Shown: positions 24,961 to 36,135 of the stretch, one piece after another
How the letters are laid out: every line of letters begins with the position of its first letter
Position numbering within the stretch: position 1 is the stretch's first letter
NCBI RefSeq assembly: GCF_028750875.1
Contig: NW_026542597.1
Location: 68,524,030 to 68,588,029 of the forward strand
DNA from: Macrosteles quadrilineatus
Lineage: Eukaryota; Arthropoda; Insecta; Hemiptera; Cicadellidae
Length of the DNA: 64,000 nucleotides
Reading direction: 5' to 3'
Made by a program: the position numbers and the translations under genes
Notes under the pieces: model-generated
The model's input: only the letters and a program-made list of their open reading frames with translations
Told to the model about the DNA's origin: nothing
Database searches by the model: none

Positions 24961-25980
24961 TTACAAAGTTATAAACTGAATGAATACCATCATGAGGTTG
25001 ACTAAGAAAACACAAAAGCTCGTCACATTCGAACAATTTAAGGCAAATAGGTCCATGCAATAAAAATCTAAAGACCTTTGATCAAGCTCTACAATCATTG
25101 TCAATATTTGTGTCTTGTCTGTCAAGGGGAGATCTTTGTCCATGCTGATGGTCTTGTCCATCTGTGCTTTGATGTCTTCTACTGCTTGAGTCACCTCATT
25201 GTTTGCTATTGCTCCCAACAGAAAAAGAACACTGTGGCAGCCAATCGGCACGGATGACCATACAAAAATTATCCTTTTATCCGAGTGAGAAGAACCGTAT
25301 TTTAGTCCGTAATACATCCAAGCAAATACAATGTTTCGTACTAGTTTCACTGAGTACGAAAGTAAAAGAAATGAAACTGGATTTGAAAAGATTTCATTGA
25401 TTGAGTCATTTAAGTCCAATACGGATCGCACGAGACTTAAATTGTTGCAGCTAATGCAAAGCCGTATCTTTTTTGCAATCATATGTTTTAGGATGAGCAT
25501 TTGGATTAAGTTATTTGAGAGCAGGATAAAACTGAAAAGTATGAAGAATGAGCTCAATGACCTAAAAATTACCGCAATGGATAAGATACTGTTGATCCCA
25601 ATGATTAATTGAAGGATTGTTGCTGATGTGACAAACCAATCAACATGTAAACCATTTTCTGTATCAAATTCTTCGATTGAGAGGAGCTTTTTAGCGAAAA
25701 AATCCTTCAGAACACAAACAAGACCAAATATAACTGAAAGTCGATTACACGTAATATCAAAATTATTTGTAAAAGTTAGAATACTTGTAACTTCAAACCA
25801 GATTAGTGTCAGTATAAAGTAAATTGAAACGGCTAGAAATCCAGCATGTGTCAATCTTTCATACCACCTCACCTTGCTACAAATCTTAAACGTAAAAAGT
25901 GGAATGTGTTCCCAGTATTTGATTAAAGATTTTATGAGCATTATGTTAACAGTAAATACATAAATAACATTGTTACACAC
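24961..25980 (-). CDS. Gustatory-receptor-like seven-transmembrane protein (copy 3, intact)
   Basis: Inverted paralogue of copy 2, also 339 codons on one exon, ending FIQFITL. The seven hydrophobic segments, the LNDSINEIFSN loop and the NLMMVFIQF C-terminal motif are all kept. Differences from copy 2 fall mainly in segments 3-4 (residues about 119-172) and the loop before segment 6 (THSDKR-like region, about 230-241), with the C-terminal third nearly unchanged. As in copy 2, Met14 (ATG at 25941, reading down) is the conserved start. The upstream flank (to about 26330) is shared with the other copies, so any promoter was duplicated with it. The receptor call rests on topology and the C-terminal motif and is not a database match. 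Confidence 0.75.
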   Translation of the reverse strand: MCNNVIYVFTVNIMLIKSLIKYWEHIPLFTFKICSKVRWYERLTHAGFLAVSIYFILTLIWFEVTSILTFTNNFDITCNRLSVIFGLVCVLKDFFAKKLLSIEEFDTENGLHVDWFVTSATILQLIIGINSILSIAVIFRSLSSFFILFSFILLSNNLIQMLILKHMIAKKIRLCISCNNLSLVRSVLDLNDSINEIFSNPVSFLLLSYSVKLVRNIVFAWMYYGLKYGSSHSDKRIIFVWSSVPIGCHSVLFLLGAIANNEVTQAVEDIKAQMDKTISMDKDLPLTDKTQILTMIVELDQRSLDFYCMDLFALNCSNVTSFCVFLVNLMMVFIQFITL

Positions 25981-26089
25981 AGTATTACTGCTATAAACGT
26001 AACGTGGACCTGCTGTGTGAAGGTGAAAATTATAAAATCGAATAGAAACGGTTGACCTTTCCAGTATAATATGTCTAATGTATAATATG

Positions 26090-26296
26090 TCAATATCTCT
26101 TTACATAACACTTAATACTTAATGTCATTATTACATCAGCAGGAAAGAAATTAGAATACACCTTTGTCCTAAAATTCATAATTTGCGATACAATAAATGC
26201 CATTGAAAATGGATTATTGAAAAGTTTGACAGTGATAATGCATATTATAACGTCTACGAGCAATGTTTTGACAGTGTAAGAAGGTAGTGAGCCCAC
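26090..26296 (-). other. Conserved 68-codon reading frame upstream of Gr copy 3
   Basis: Counterpart of 14166-14375, beginning MGSLPSYTVK and ending IKCYVKRY, with one codon fewer. Function unknown. Confidence 0.22.
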
Positions 26297-26374
26297 TTCA
26301 TGTCAATGTGAACAGGAAAACTAATGAGGAAGTTAAGATTACTAAATCCCAACAAACTTATTTACTAAAAATGT

Positions 26375-28680
26375 TGGGTTCGCTTTATAAAAATAAACTT
26401 ATTTAATACTATGTATTGCATTAAAAATTGCTTAGGCCCAAATATTGCATTACTAAAGGTCCATTACTAATTTTAAATAGTGTTTTCTACTGTAAAATGT
26501 AATGGATTTTTTTGTTAATCTGTAAGGAGAAATAAGCGTTTCTAACGGAAGCAAATAATTTAAAAACGTTAACCTTTCACTACGATCGTCACTTGAATAG
26601 AAATACAGATAAATAATTTGAATGTGTTTTTTCACGTGTTTAAAACTAAAAAACAAATAAACAAGCTTTAACCTTAAGTCTACGTAGCGCTTTTAATTTT
26701 CCTGTGGCTGATTTTAAATTCAATTGTTTTTTTTGTTTTTTTTTTGCCTGGATGGGTTATGTTGTGCGGAATCGACGGGTTAATAAGAGAGAAATAGGGC
26801 AGAGAAAGTGCAAGAGAGGGAGAGAGAGAGAGAGAGTGAGGGGGGGAGAGAGAATCGCTGTGGTGCCGCATCGCCCTGTCAGTTTCACAATGCAGACTTT
26901 AATTTTCTCTGCCAACTTTTAGTTGTACTTCGTAAAACATGTTCAAATTTACCAAACTTTCAAGATGACAGTTTTGTTAAACATTTTAACTTTATTACAG
27001 ACAAGTAATAGTCATTTACAATAAGGTTTGGTTTGTGTAGTAAATAGCTAAAAAATAATAGGTTTTTTTTTCTTTCTAAGAAACATATAAATCTTGCTTG
27101 TACCGTTCGTAATGGAGCTTTGTTAAATTTGTAGTCTTTTTTAAGTGATATAACTGTCCACATCCCATTAACAAAATCTATACGAAAATGAACTGATAAA
27201 TAAAGCAGGTTCTTGTAAAATTTAGGATTTAGAATTGTGTTAAATTTAGTGTACTATATCTTTAGGTGACGATGACTAAATACGAGTAATTAATATGGAA
27301 TAAACCTATATGATAGTGTTTTCAATCTTAAAATAATTAACGATTAACGAATTCATCAACCAGTTTCAGAAAAAAAGTTTAGTGTCGATATAAAGAATAT
27401 AAATAGCCATTCCAAAAAAATGGACACCAGAAGATGAACCATTGCCAACAACGCGCTGCCAACATATCGCTGTTGGCATTGCCAACATCGCGGAACAAAA
27501 ACATCTCTCATTGTTTCGCTATAAATCAAAGGACGAAACAAATTTAAAAAAAAATCTATGAACATTAAAATCCATTTCATTCTATGATATACTACAATAT
27601 TTTGTGTACGAAAAACAATAGTTAAATCTTCATTGTCCAAATAGGTCAGTAATATAGGTAGTGAATACGGTTTTTTTTTATATTTTATCAGCGTGGCCTA
27701 ATCCTATTATTCCTCACGTTAATTTGTTATGGAGCAAACACACACAAAGCAATTTCAGTTAATTACAAAAAATATAATTCATGATAAACGATAAAATAAA
27801 GGACAAACTAAGTACTACTAGCTGATATTACAGAGTTTATATCAACCAAATGAAATATTAGCATTTAAAACCATGATTGTATGCCTACTTTACTGTGCAT
27901 AATCCAATAGAGATTCAGTAAAGATTTAAGGTGTACGTTTTGAAAACGTATAAAATTTACCACCGTAGTAGTAACACGGACGGTTTAAAATTATATGATT
28001 TATGGTTATCTTGAAAATATGTTCATTAAATTTATTATATTTATACGTAAAAAAACACGAAATAAACTATTTGCTTAATTGCTAAATATAAACTAGAAGC
28101 ACACTTTAACAAAATGTATCAACACAGAGGGTCTGTAAATTGGCTGAATAACATATCACGTCATCTCTGGGGTGAGATCAAGTGTAACTTTATGTTGGTT
28201 TTTATAGAATTATATAGAATTATATTATGTATAGATTGTATATTATATATATATTATTATTTTTATATAGAAATATATATATATATATATATTTATTTGG
28301 AGTTGCAGTAAATTTATTTGCTATGTAAATATTTAATATTAGTTTGTATATGTTTATTACAATAGGGCTGCTTAATATCTATGTGATTTTGGACCAAATT
28401 GTAAGTTGGCTATAAGATATTTTTTACTTTAACAGTTAATTGAATTAACACATGTTATTTATTTAATGGTATTGACAAGTATGTTATTGAATTACAAGGA
28501 TCAGGATTAAATTTGAGCTAAAGTATACTTGTACTTTCTCAATGTGGGCACTTGCTTGCATAATGACATTAATTGATATTATTTTGATTGATCGTTTTTA
28601 TATGTTCCTGTAAACAAGAAAGTGTAAGATAGTACACCAAAATACCATCTAAACCAGTTTATGGTATAAATTGCAAGTAG
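26375..28680 (+). repeat. Segmental duplication block D, copy 4
   Basis: Co-linear with about 11390-13080, with GCATTACTAAAGGTCCATTAC at 26447, TATATCAACCAAATGAAATATTAG near 27838, and TGTTCCTGTAAACAAGAAAG near 28605. A non-matching insert occupies roughly 26650-27830 and contains a GA-rich tract and a short segment with repeated TTGCCAAC motifs (27443-27493). I see no supportable gene; the 94-codon minus frame at 27356-27640 is unrecognised and has no second copy to test it. Confidence 0.7.
26808..26862 (+). repeat. GA-rich microsatellite
   Basis: A GAGA tract with short interruptions, including a G-run near 26841-26847, giving spurious basic and acidic frames on both strands. Confidence 0.9.
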
Positions 28681-30510
28681 AGCTTTAGTGAACGAGAATG
28701 GATTGAAAAAACTGTTCAGCAAGAAGCCATTCAGTATTCTGAACAATTAACTGAGGGTTAGCAGTGTTTTAGGTCGAATTGTTTTCGCTAACCAATGAGA
28801 AACTCTGAAAGCATTAATGTGGCCAAACTCTAATCACCTAAACCCAGTTCCAAGTAAGTGATTGGAGGGAATTCGTAATACAAACTTTCGATTATTGTAT
28901 AAGTTAATGCTCATTCTGTGTTTTCTCTACAAAATAGCAATTGAGAACTAAAATATGCTCCTGCCATAAAATAAAACATAAAACAACGTCCTAAATATGT
29001 AGACTAGGTAATGTATATTTGTATTGAAACAGTAAAGAATTAAAAGCAAGCCTGTTAATATTTCGTCTCTTATTGTGTGCACTTGAAAGGACATACACGT
29101 CATGAGTATAGTATAAATTATTTTACGCCTCACAACACTATTTAGACGAACTTTCCACGCAAGAATTTAGTCCAGAGTCTTGACTAGTGGTTGTTAGTCC
29201 TTTAGTTGGTAGTAATATATAAGGATTTGAACAGATTTAATAGTATGGTGTTAACTATCATACGTCAATCGTCCGGTAAACCCTTTTTTCAGGACTAGTA
29301 ACGTAATATACTATTAAGTCTTAGCCTCTAAATTATTTGGTGCAGTAAACCAACAACACATATTTATTGAGTAACAAGTATTTAGGCCTACTCGAATATG
29401 ATTAAACAAGAACTTGGCGAATATCAAAACCACGCCACTCCACCCCATCCCAATGATAACCCTGTTTCATAAGCCACATTATAAGTTAATACTTAGTTAG
29501 TTAAATACTTCACTAAAACTATCTTAAACTAAATCAAAAGATGCATCTCATTGTATACGATCCATCCACAATAAAGCTGGTACGTAAATTTACAGCATTT
29601 TAAACTTTTAAACCAATTAGAAAAAAATTTTAGGTTGGATACAAAACATATTTAGCCAATATTTTAGCAGTACGATGGGTCGCTCGACCACTTTGCCGGA
29701 CCGAGCAGTAATGTACGGGCAAAACAATTTCAAGAAACAATGGTGACCCTAAATGCGTCAAACTGTTTCTAAAGTTGCCTTTTACCTCTGGGAAATTTCA
29801 CGGACAAAAGTTGCTTATGGAAAAATACATTAAAACTGTATGTTTGATTCTTTAAATATTTAATAGAGTATGATAACAGAGAGTGAAAAAGGTGTCTTAA
29901 ATGAATAAAACTCCCCCAAATCTATATACATATATATATGTATATATATTTAATATTAATTTATTATAATTTTCAATAATAATTTTAGAACGGTTATAAT
30001 TGTCACTTAGTTTGTTTTTCATCATGAACCCAATTTACTCAAATCTTGTTGTGCATGATTTTACGTACCAGTAACTAAATTCAACTAAAAAGGTAAAATA
30101 TGCTGTATTATTATTTAGTCTTCCTTAAACAAAAGGCTAATATAATATGTATAAACTATAGACTTTATGTATTTAATACATTTTTCACCTACATACTGTA
30201 GACATGTAAATGACAAAACCCCTCTTTTTCCTTCCCAATTGTTTCATCATACATGATAACACTTTTATCTACAAGGCAAAGCTTATTCCATGTCATTTTT
30301 GTCAGCTTTTGTTCCTTTGTCTATAGAAATTTTTGTATAAAATAATTTCTAAAGCTCTGTTAATTTTTTTATACAAAAAACTTGTTATTAGTCTATCTTT
30401 GACTATTGCCTCAGTATCTAATAGTTAATGTTACTGCTGATTGTTTTATTGTTATTGTTTATTGTTTTCTTCTAACAAGAAGACAATTTTTTTAATGTAT
30501 TTTAAAAATT
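28681..30510. other. Unique AT-rich intergenic sequence
   Basis: No gene, RNA or clear repeat seen. There is a short palindromic TATATACATATATATATGTATA-type tract near 29927-29950. Confidence 0.45.
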
Positions 30511-30514
30511 TCGT

Positions 30515-31015
30515 GATTTTTTAAAACGTTTTTATTAGCTCGCTTTCTTGTACAGTACAAATTTTGCAATCAATTTTATACTAACTTCCCAATGAGCTAG
30601 AGACTTAAAACTTGAAACATAGCTCACAAATGGAAGAAAATGCAATATTTAATTTTTATATTTCCCTTGGGCTACGCCCCACGGGCTTGTTTTTACTAAC
30701 TCGCTTTCTTGAAAATGTTGATACTTCCCGATGAGCTAGAGACTTGAAACTTGAAACATAGCTCACAAATGGATAACAATGCAATATTATATCATTTAAT
30801 TTTCATATTTCCCTTGGGCTACGCCCCATGGGCTTGTTTTTATTAGCTCACTTTCCTACATATTTTGATATCAATTTTAATCGAAGTTCCCGATGAGCTA
30901 GAGACTTGACATTTGAAATATAGCTCACAAGTGGATGACAATGCAATATTATAGCATTTAATTTTCATATTTCCCTTGGGCTACGCCCCACTGGCTTCTA
31001 AGTTTTTCATGTTTA
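30515..31015 (+). repeat. Tandem repeat of about 140-160 bp, three units
   Basis: Each unit contains ATGAGCTAGAGACTTG, then ATAGCTCACAAATGGA, then CCCTTGGGCTACGCCCC followed by a GGGCTT-type end and TTTTATTAGCTCGCTTTC. The unit anchors fall near 30592, 30731 and 30893. A lone fourth unit lies at 33625-33800. The order of ATAGCTCAC and TGGGCTNCGCCCCAGTGGCT motifs also occurs once inside the Helitron at 31419 (near 31540 and 31592), so this is probably an expanded internal segment of a related Helitron. Confidence 0.7.
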
Positions 31016-31418
31016 CATTTTCAAAGATTGTAAATATATCAATTAATTAAAGTCAGCTGTAAATACTTAAATTTGACAGTTCAAAAAGCAGAGGTTAAGA
31101 GGTACACGTTCTGCTCTCAAGAGATTCTTTATACAAACAAATATTTCAAAATAAAGATAAACAATTTGATCGCAGATATAAAGGTGTTTGTTAATAATGT
31201 CATTTGTTATTTATTTAATATTCTATAAAGTAAACAATAATTAAATAGATTGATATATTTATAGTTAGTAGGTAGGCCGTATATCCAATCTAATACATAA
31301 TTATATGAAAAGAAACTCAAATAAACCTTAGATTTCCCACATGCCTCTGTCCTAATCTGCTATAGATGCATGAAATAGATTTAACATCCACACACATTAA
31401 AAACTAAAAAGTATAAAA

Positions 31419-32043
31419 TCCTACTAATATTATAAATGAGAAAGTTTGGATGTATGGATGTATGGATGTATGGATGTATGTTTGTGACAAGTGAACGCAA
31501 AAAATACTGGTCGGATTGGGCTGAAATTTGGCATGATGATAGCTCACATTCCCGATTAACATATAGGCATATTCTTATTTCAAAAATCCTTTTGGGCTCC
31601 GCCCCAGTGGCTCTGGAGTTTCCCATGTTAACCTTATGAGAAATGGAATTATTGAATCTTAACAGCTGTTTCAATTAAACAAATTGGTTCTGTTCTATGA
31701 TGTTCAATAGCATTAAAGTTACAAGGATTACCAACAGGGTGCAGCACTATTATTTCTTTTACATTTATGACAACAGCTAATTTGCAACCAAAAGGTGAGT
31801 GAGCGTAGCGAACGAACTTCAACCTGGAGGCGAGTTAGCGTAGCGAACGAGCTAACCTGAAGGCAAGTGAGCGTAGCGAACGAGCTCCAACCCAAAGGTG
31901 AGTGAGCGTAGCGAACGAGCTCCAACCTAAAGGTGAGTGAGCGTAGCGAACAAACTTCAACCAGGACGTGATTGAGCCATGCGAACGAGATAATCTTGAA
32001 AATTAAGAAGTTAAACGGGGCAAAGCCCGCGGGTTACAGCTAG
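31419..32043 (+). mobile_element. Non-autonomous Helitron, 625 bp
   Basis: It starts TCCTACTAATATTATAAATG after an A (31418) and ends CAGCTAG before a T (32044), so TC and CTAG termini sit in an A/T target with no duplication, as expected for Helitrons. Upstream of the end is a GC-rich hairpin (GGGC AAA GCCC, 32018-32028, overlapping CCCGCGGG). The inside holds a four-copy GGATGTAT run (31448-31480) and a 36-bp minisatellite (31790-31975). There is no Rep/helicase frame. Confidence 0.85.
31790..31975 (+). repeat. Minisatellite, about 36-bp unit, five copies
   Basis: Units of the form GGTGAGTGAGCGTAGCGAAC followed by GAGCTCCAACC, with variants. The array lies inside the Helitron. The conserved AGCGTAGCGAACGA core is GC-rich against the AT-rich surroundings. 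Confidence 0.85.
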
Positions 32044-32359
32044 TAATTTATAAATAAAAAACTTTTTAAAACAAAACGTTTTTAAATGCACTAACAAGTA
32101 GAAAATAATTTTTAAATATGTGGAGAGTATAAATACTTGTAAGATTTAAAACGAAAAACGTGGGGTGCATGCAATTGATAATAATACATTAGTTCAATAG
32201 GTGAAGGTAATTGTAAATTATCTATTACTGCATGCACCCCACGTTTTTCGTTTTAAATCTTACAAGTATTTATACTCTCCACATATTTAAAAATTTTTTT
32301 CTACTTTTTAGTGCATTTAAAAACGTTTTGTTTAAAAAAAGTTTTTTATTTATAAATTA
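32044..32359. repeat. Palindrome with 130-bp arms and 55-bp loop
   Basis: The arm 32044-32173 is almost perfectly complementary to 32229-32359, both running from a TAATTTATAAAT outer end to TGCATGCA beside the loop. The left arm begins exactly at the Helitron's 3' junction, so the Helitron probably inserted at or into this arm. The 109-codon frame at 32232 runs through the right arm and is not evidence of a gene. Confidence 0.85.
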
Positions 32360-32561
32360 TTTAACTTTAACTTTTTGGACGGATCTTATAGTGTATCAGG
32401 TGATTTATAAAACCCACAACTTCCTAATTACAGCCAAACGGTTGAAAGCCAGATATGTATTTACATCCGCTTTATATTTCTTGGGTGAATACGCACAATC
32501 CAATTACTTAGTAATTGGTTTTAGTAAGAACTCAGTCTGTAGGCTATACGTATTTGATTGA

Positions 32562-33620
32562 TGATGACGTTAAAAAAAATATGGTTTGAAAACATGTTTT
32601 TCGTGATATGTTAATTGTTTGAGTTAGGTACCTTGCTTTGTCAAATGATCATTTCAGTACTATTGATATTTTCAGACATCTAGAGTCCGTTTAGCTTCAA
32701 TTTAGTGATCCAATATTTTTGTTGTCTGTACAATCCTCTAGAAGTTGTGAACTTATTTGAAATAAATATTCAAAAGATTGATCAAAATGTATTATAATAA
32801 TGTAAATTAATAAACCCGAATTAAAACATTACGTGTTTATATCAGTTTAAATTCCCTTAAAACATATTTAATAAAAAATTTATTTAGACCATACGTGGTA
32901 TGAATATCACACCGAGTCACACCAAAATCTTTAAATGCATTGGTTCAAATCAATTCAAGAATGAACACCATAAGCGATATTTTTGTAGTTTATTACAAAA
33001 TATCGCCACAAATTGTTCAGTTGAACGCTGTAAGTGACATATAGCAATATTTGCGGCGCACACTCCCCGACCTTTAACCTTTAACCCCTGGTTATGACAC
33101 ATGAATTAACAAAACATCTTTATCCCCCTGTCACCCGTGATAAGGGTCGTTGTTTATTAGTTTTGTCGTTGTATCGTTTTGCCTTCAAACAAAAAACTTT
33201 TAGAATTCAAATTTCGTTTCACCTTTCACAGAGCAAGCGTGGGTTGAATATAATTTTAGTACAGTAATTTTAAAAGTCAACTCTTTGAATTTACGACTTA
33301 ACAATACAAGCGAGAAAATTTCGTAGTTTATAATATAATCAAATTTGTAACAAATGTATTAAATTGAAAACAACCTGTCGCATCTTTAAAACCATATTTA
33401 AATAGATGGTTCAACTAATTTATACTAGTGTAAATATTGTTTCAGTGACTACAACATACTGATCAAGACTAATTTCAATCTAAGTTAAATATTTTATGTT
33501 TTTGCCAAATTAAATTCCATCTCCTATTAAAAAAAATTCAAATTCACCAAGATACAACACGTTAAAGTACGTGGTTTAACATAACAGCTGTGTAACACTT
33601 TATAAAACGTTTCTTGAACT
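32562..33620. other. Intergenic sequence, nothing recognised
   Basis: AT-rich with a slightly GC-richer stretch at about 33040-33190. No gene or repeat supported. Confidence 0.45.
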
Positions 33621-33624
33621 TACA

Positions 33625-33805
33625 CACGTATATATTAAAACGTTTTTATTAGCTCGCTTTCTTGTCCGGTACAAATTTTGAAATCAATTTTATACTAACT
33701 TCCCGACGAGCTAGAGATTTGAAACTTGGAACATAGTTCACAAATGGAAGACAATGCAATATTATATCATTTAATTTTCATATTTCCCATGGGCTTGTTT
33801 TTTTT
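33625..33805 (+). repeat. Single copy of the 30515-type repeat unit
   Basis: It carries TTTTATTAGCTCGCTTTC, GACGAGCTAGAGATTTG, AATGGAAGACAATGCAATAT and a shortened CATGGGCTTGTTTT end. It is preceded by TATATATTAAAACG, similar to the 5' region of the Helitron at 44410. Confidence 0.65.
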
Positions 33806-33809
33806 TTTG

Positions 33810-34510
33810 TAATTGAGCAGAATAAACCTAATTGCTAAGTCTTCAGAAATATACTTGCGCACCAAATATAGCCTCGTATTTTATCCGATTATTCATTTTG
33901 AGAAAACGTGGCAGTTTAATGAGAAAGAACTATCTAGAAATTAAGTATATGGAAATGGATTGAACACACTCTCAGAAGACACTATGGAAAAGATAGACTC
34001 TGGCATCAAAGAAGTCTAGAAGAACACATGGGAACGAATAATGGAGAAAGTGTTTGTGAATAATGGATAGGAAAAGTAAATCAATGATCATTGAGTTTAC
34101 AGATAGTGCAATTTTCGATATTCCACAAACGAGTTAACTAGTAAAAACAAGTCCAAGAGATTTAGTTAAAGTATAACATGAATTGAACATTAAAAAATAG
34201 AAACAATGCTTTATACACATACAACTAAACTGAAATACAGGTGCAGTTATAAATTAAACCCGTTAAACAGATTCACGACTCTCAATGCTAGACTATGTGA
34301 AACCCTACAAACACAAAAATTATTTACAAAACTAGACTGCAATAGCTTGAAAACGGATTGATGATTATTGAAAACCACGAGCACATTATTTTTGTATAGC
34401 CACACTCATAAAATCGCCCCATTCAAGCAAACCTGCATTATAAGTGACTAATTTGTCATACTGTAGGGTTTTATTGAATAAGATTACTAATAACTGGCAT
34501 TATTCGATAA
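33810..34510. other. Intergenic sequence, nothing recognised
   Basis: AT-rich sequence between repeat copies. I see no gene, RNA or repeat boundary. Confidence 0.4.
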
Positions 34511-34514
34511 CAAA

Positions 34515-34980
34515 AGTTCAGGATAACTCAGGTACCTAGGCTTGCTGCTACGAGGGACTAAGAAAGTATGTTTGGTTTTATTTATGAAATTCGTGCGTTT
34601 TCATGTTAATTTGATATTCCTACATGCCTATGTGGATCCAGGAAAAATAAATAAACTACATATATTTTCGAGTTTTTCCCAAAAACAAGAACAATGTGGG
34701 AAGTGGCGTGTTCTGTTTCGAACTTATAATATTTTTGTAACCAATATACATTGGATAGGAGTACGCTGCATTATTCTATATTTTAAGGTGAGCTAAATAC
34801 TAGAAAATCAAAGCCCGTTTTCTCATGGCTGAATCGGGCTGGTTCGCAAACGCACCCGAAGTTTATGTTGATTTATAAAAGAATTTTAGCGGCTTCTGGA
34901 GACCGAAAAAGCACAGTGGTCTTACCTTGATGAATAACCTAGTAACTATGCTCCTTGAGGAAGGGTCGCTAGTTAAGTAT
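34515..34980 (+). mobile_element. Degraded copy of repeat family X
   Basis: It retains CTAGGCTTGCTGCTACGAGG (34536), GGGCTGGTTCGCAAACGCA (34828), a GGCTTCTGGAGACCGAAAAA segment (34890) and CAGTGGTCTTACC (34914), in the order of family X copy 2. The 84-codon frame at 34542 is a by-product. Confidence 0.55.
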
Positions 34981-35156
34981 TTGACGATGTCATTTTATAG
35001 CTAAAAAATGCGGCACTCAGGTCAACGCTTGTTTTCATTAATAAAATCGGTCAACTAATGTCTGTAAAGTCCATATTATCGTTTTCACGGAGCTTAGCAT
35101 GTTTACTCCATTCAATGTAAATATATGTAAACAAAATAAACGTAGTATAATTTGTC

Positions 35157-35290
35157 TGGGTAGCCGAGTGGTCAAAATGCTCGGCTTCAAATCTGAAGAT
35201 CGCTGGTTCGATTCTATGCGAGATTGTTTCCAGACTTAGGTGGCATTTGGGCTATCAATAATGCAATCTAACAAAAAAGTCAATGTTAGT
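35157..35290 (+). mobile_element. tRNA-derived SINE head, family S1
   Basis: It contains an A-box-like TAGCCGAGTGG (35161) and a B-box-like GGTTCGATTCT (35206), about 35 bp apart as in a tRNA, joined by CTTCAAATCTGAAGATCGCTGG. The cloverleaf does not close properly (no matching acceptor stem), so this is a SINE and not a working tRNA gene. A related copy is at 43580-43755 on the other strand. Confidence 0.65.
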
Positions 35291-35299
35291 AACAAAACC

Positions 35300-35980
35300 T
35301 GGGTTTGAAACGTTCCCTAACAAAAAAAGTAAATAAATGCAGCAGACGTAGATGTACAAGAAATAGCTAAAAAATAAAGAAATAATGTTTTAGTTTTTGA
35401 ACTAGCTAGTAATACTAATTACAATCAACATCCGCTTCAAATCGCAAAATGCAAGAAATCTTAAATACTTCCGCAGAAGAACTATCACTTGGGTTTACTG
35501 TCAAAAGAATGTTGGTTATCTCAACAACTTTTTAGTTTTGAGTGCAACAGTTTTCCTTATTGATGTGTATTTTATGTCGCATTACTTATTTACCCCCAGA
35601 AGTTACAGCAGGTAGACAAAATGTGAAATTAACGCTGGACTAGAAGTGTATTAGGTATTTCGGTTATAACGATCGCACCAGGTTAGGTTTGGTTAGTTTA
35701 AGTTAAGTAGCTAAACATTTGAAATTAAAGTAAATAATGCATGATTAATGTACATAATTTTTGTAACTAACAAAAAACCTGGTGTTTTCGTTATAGCGGA
35801 AAAGAATCGTTTACTGTGGTTCAATTTATCCGTGACTGATCCTAATACTTGTGGACATAATCAAAGTTTAATTTTCTAAAATTGTCCATTGTTCTATAAC
35901 ATATTTTAACATGGTAAATATATAAATAGTTGAAAGTGAAAAAATGTTTAACTATATACATTTTTACATGCGATTACGGG
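35300..35980. other. Intergenic sequence, nothing recognised
   Basis: AT-rich. No gene, RNA or repeat boundary supported. Confidence 0.4.
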
Positions 35981-35984
35981 AATC

Positions 35985-36135
35985 TTGACAGGGGAAATCA
36001 TAGCCTGAAGGGCAAATCCGGGCAATGGACGGCTGGATCCGACAACGTGATTGTAGACTGCAATATTAACATGGCAATATAGGGGCAGATGTTGCCAGCT
36101 GCCATTGGCTGAATACGATATGACGTCATCAGACC
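35985..36135 (+). repeat. Dispersed copy of the CRE-containing segment of block D
   Basis: TGCAATATTAACATGGCAATA (36059) followed by GCCATTGGCTGAATACGATA and TGACGTCATC (36121) matches 11985-12058 and 17885-17955. It lies well outside the Gr duplication, so this small module is itself an interspersed repeat. Confidence 0.7.

Larger units (their letters stand above)
19150..26330 (-). repeat. Arm B of the large inverted segmental duplication
   Basis: Inverted copy of arm A (about 2780-10620), sharing the Gr gene, the conserved 70-codon block and many landmark strings. The portion 19150-20290 corresponds to block D. Relative to arm A it carries a palindromic element (21120-22294) and a hAT-type element (23572-24300), and it lacks a segment like 5300-6830. 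Arms A and B are separated by about 8.5 kb that includes Gr copy 2. Confidence 0.85.

Noticed and set aside
25203..25822. Three plus-strand frames opposite Gr copy 3
   Set aside because: They are antisense shadows of the receptor coding strand and are not matched opposite copies 1 and 2.
32232..32561. 109-codon frame
   Set aside because: It starts inside the right arm of a palindrome and has no recognisable domain.
35157..35230. tRNA gene
   Set aside because: A and B boxes are present, but the acceptor stem and anticodon stem do not form a proper cloverleaf; an exact internal match at 43580-43755 shows it is a SINE.
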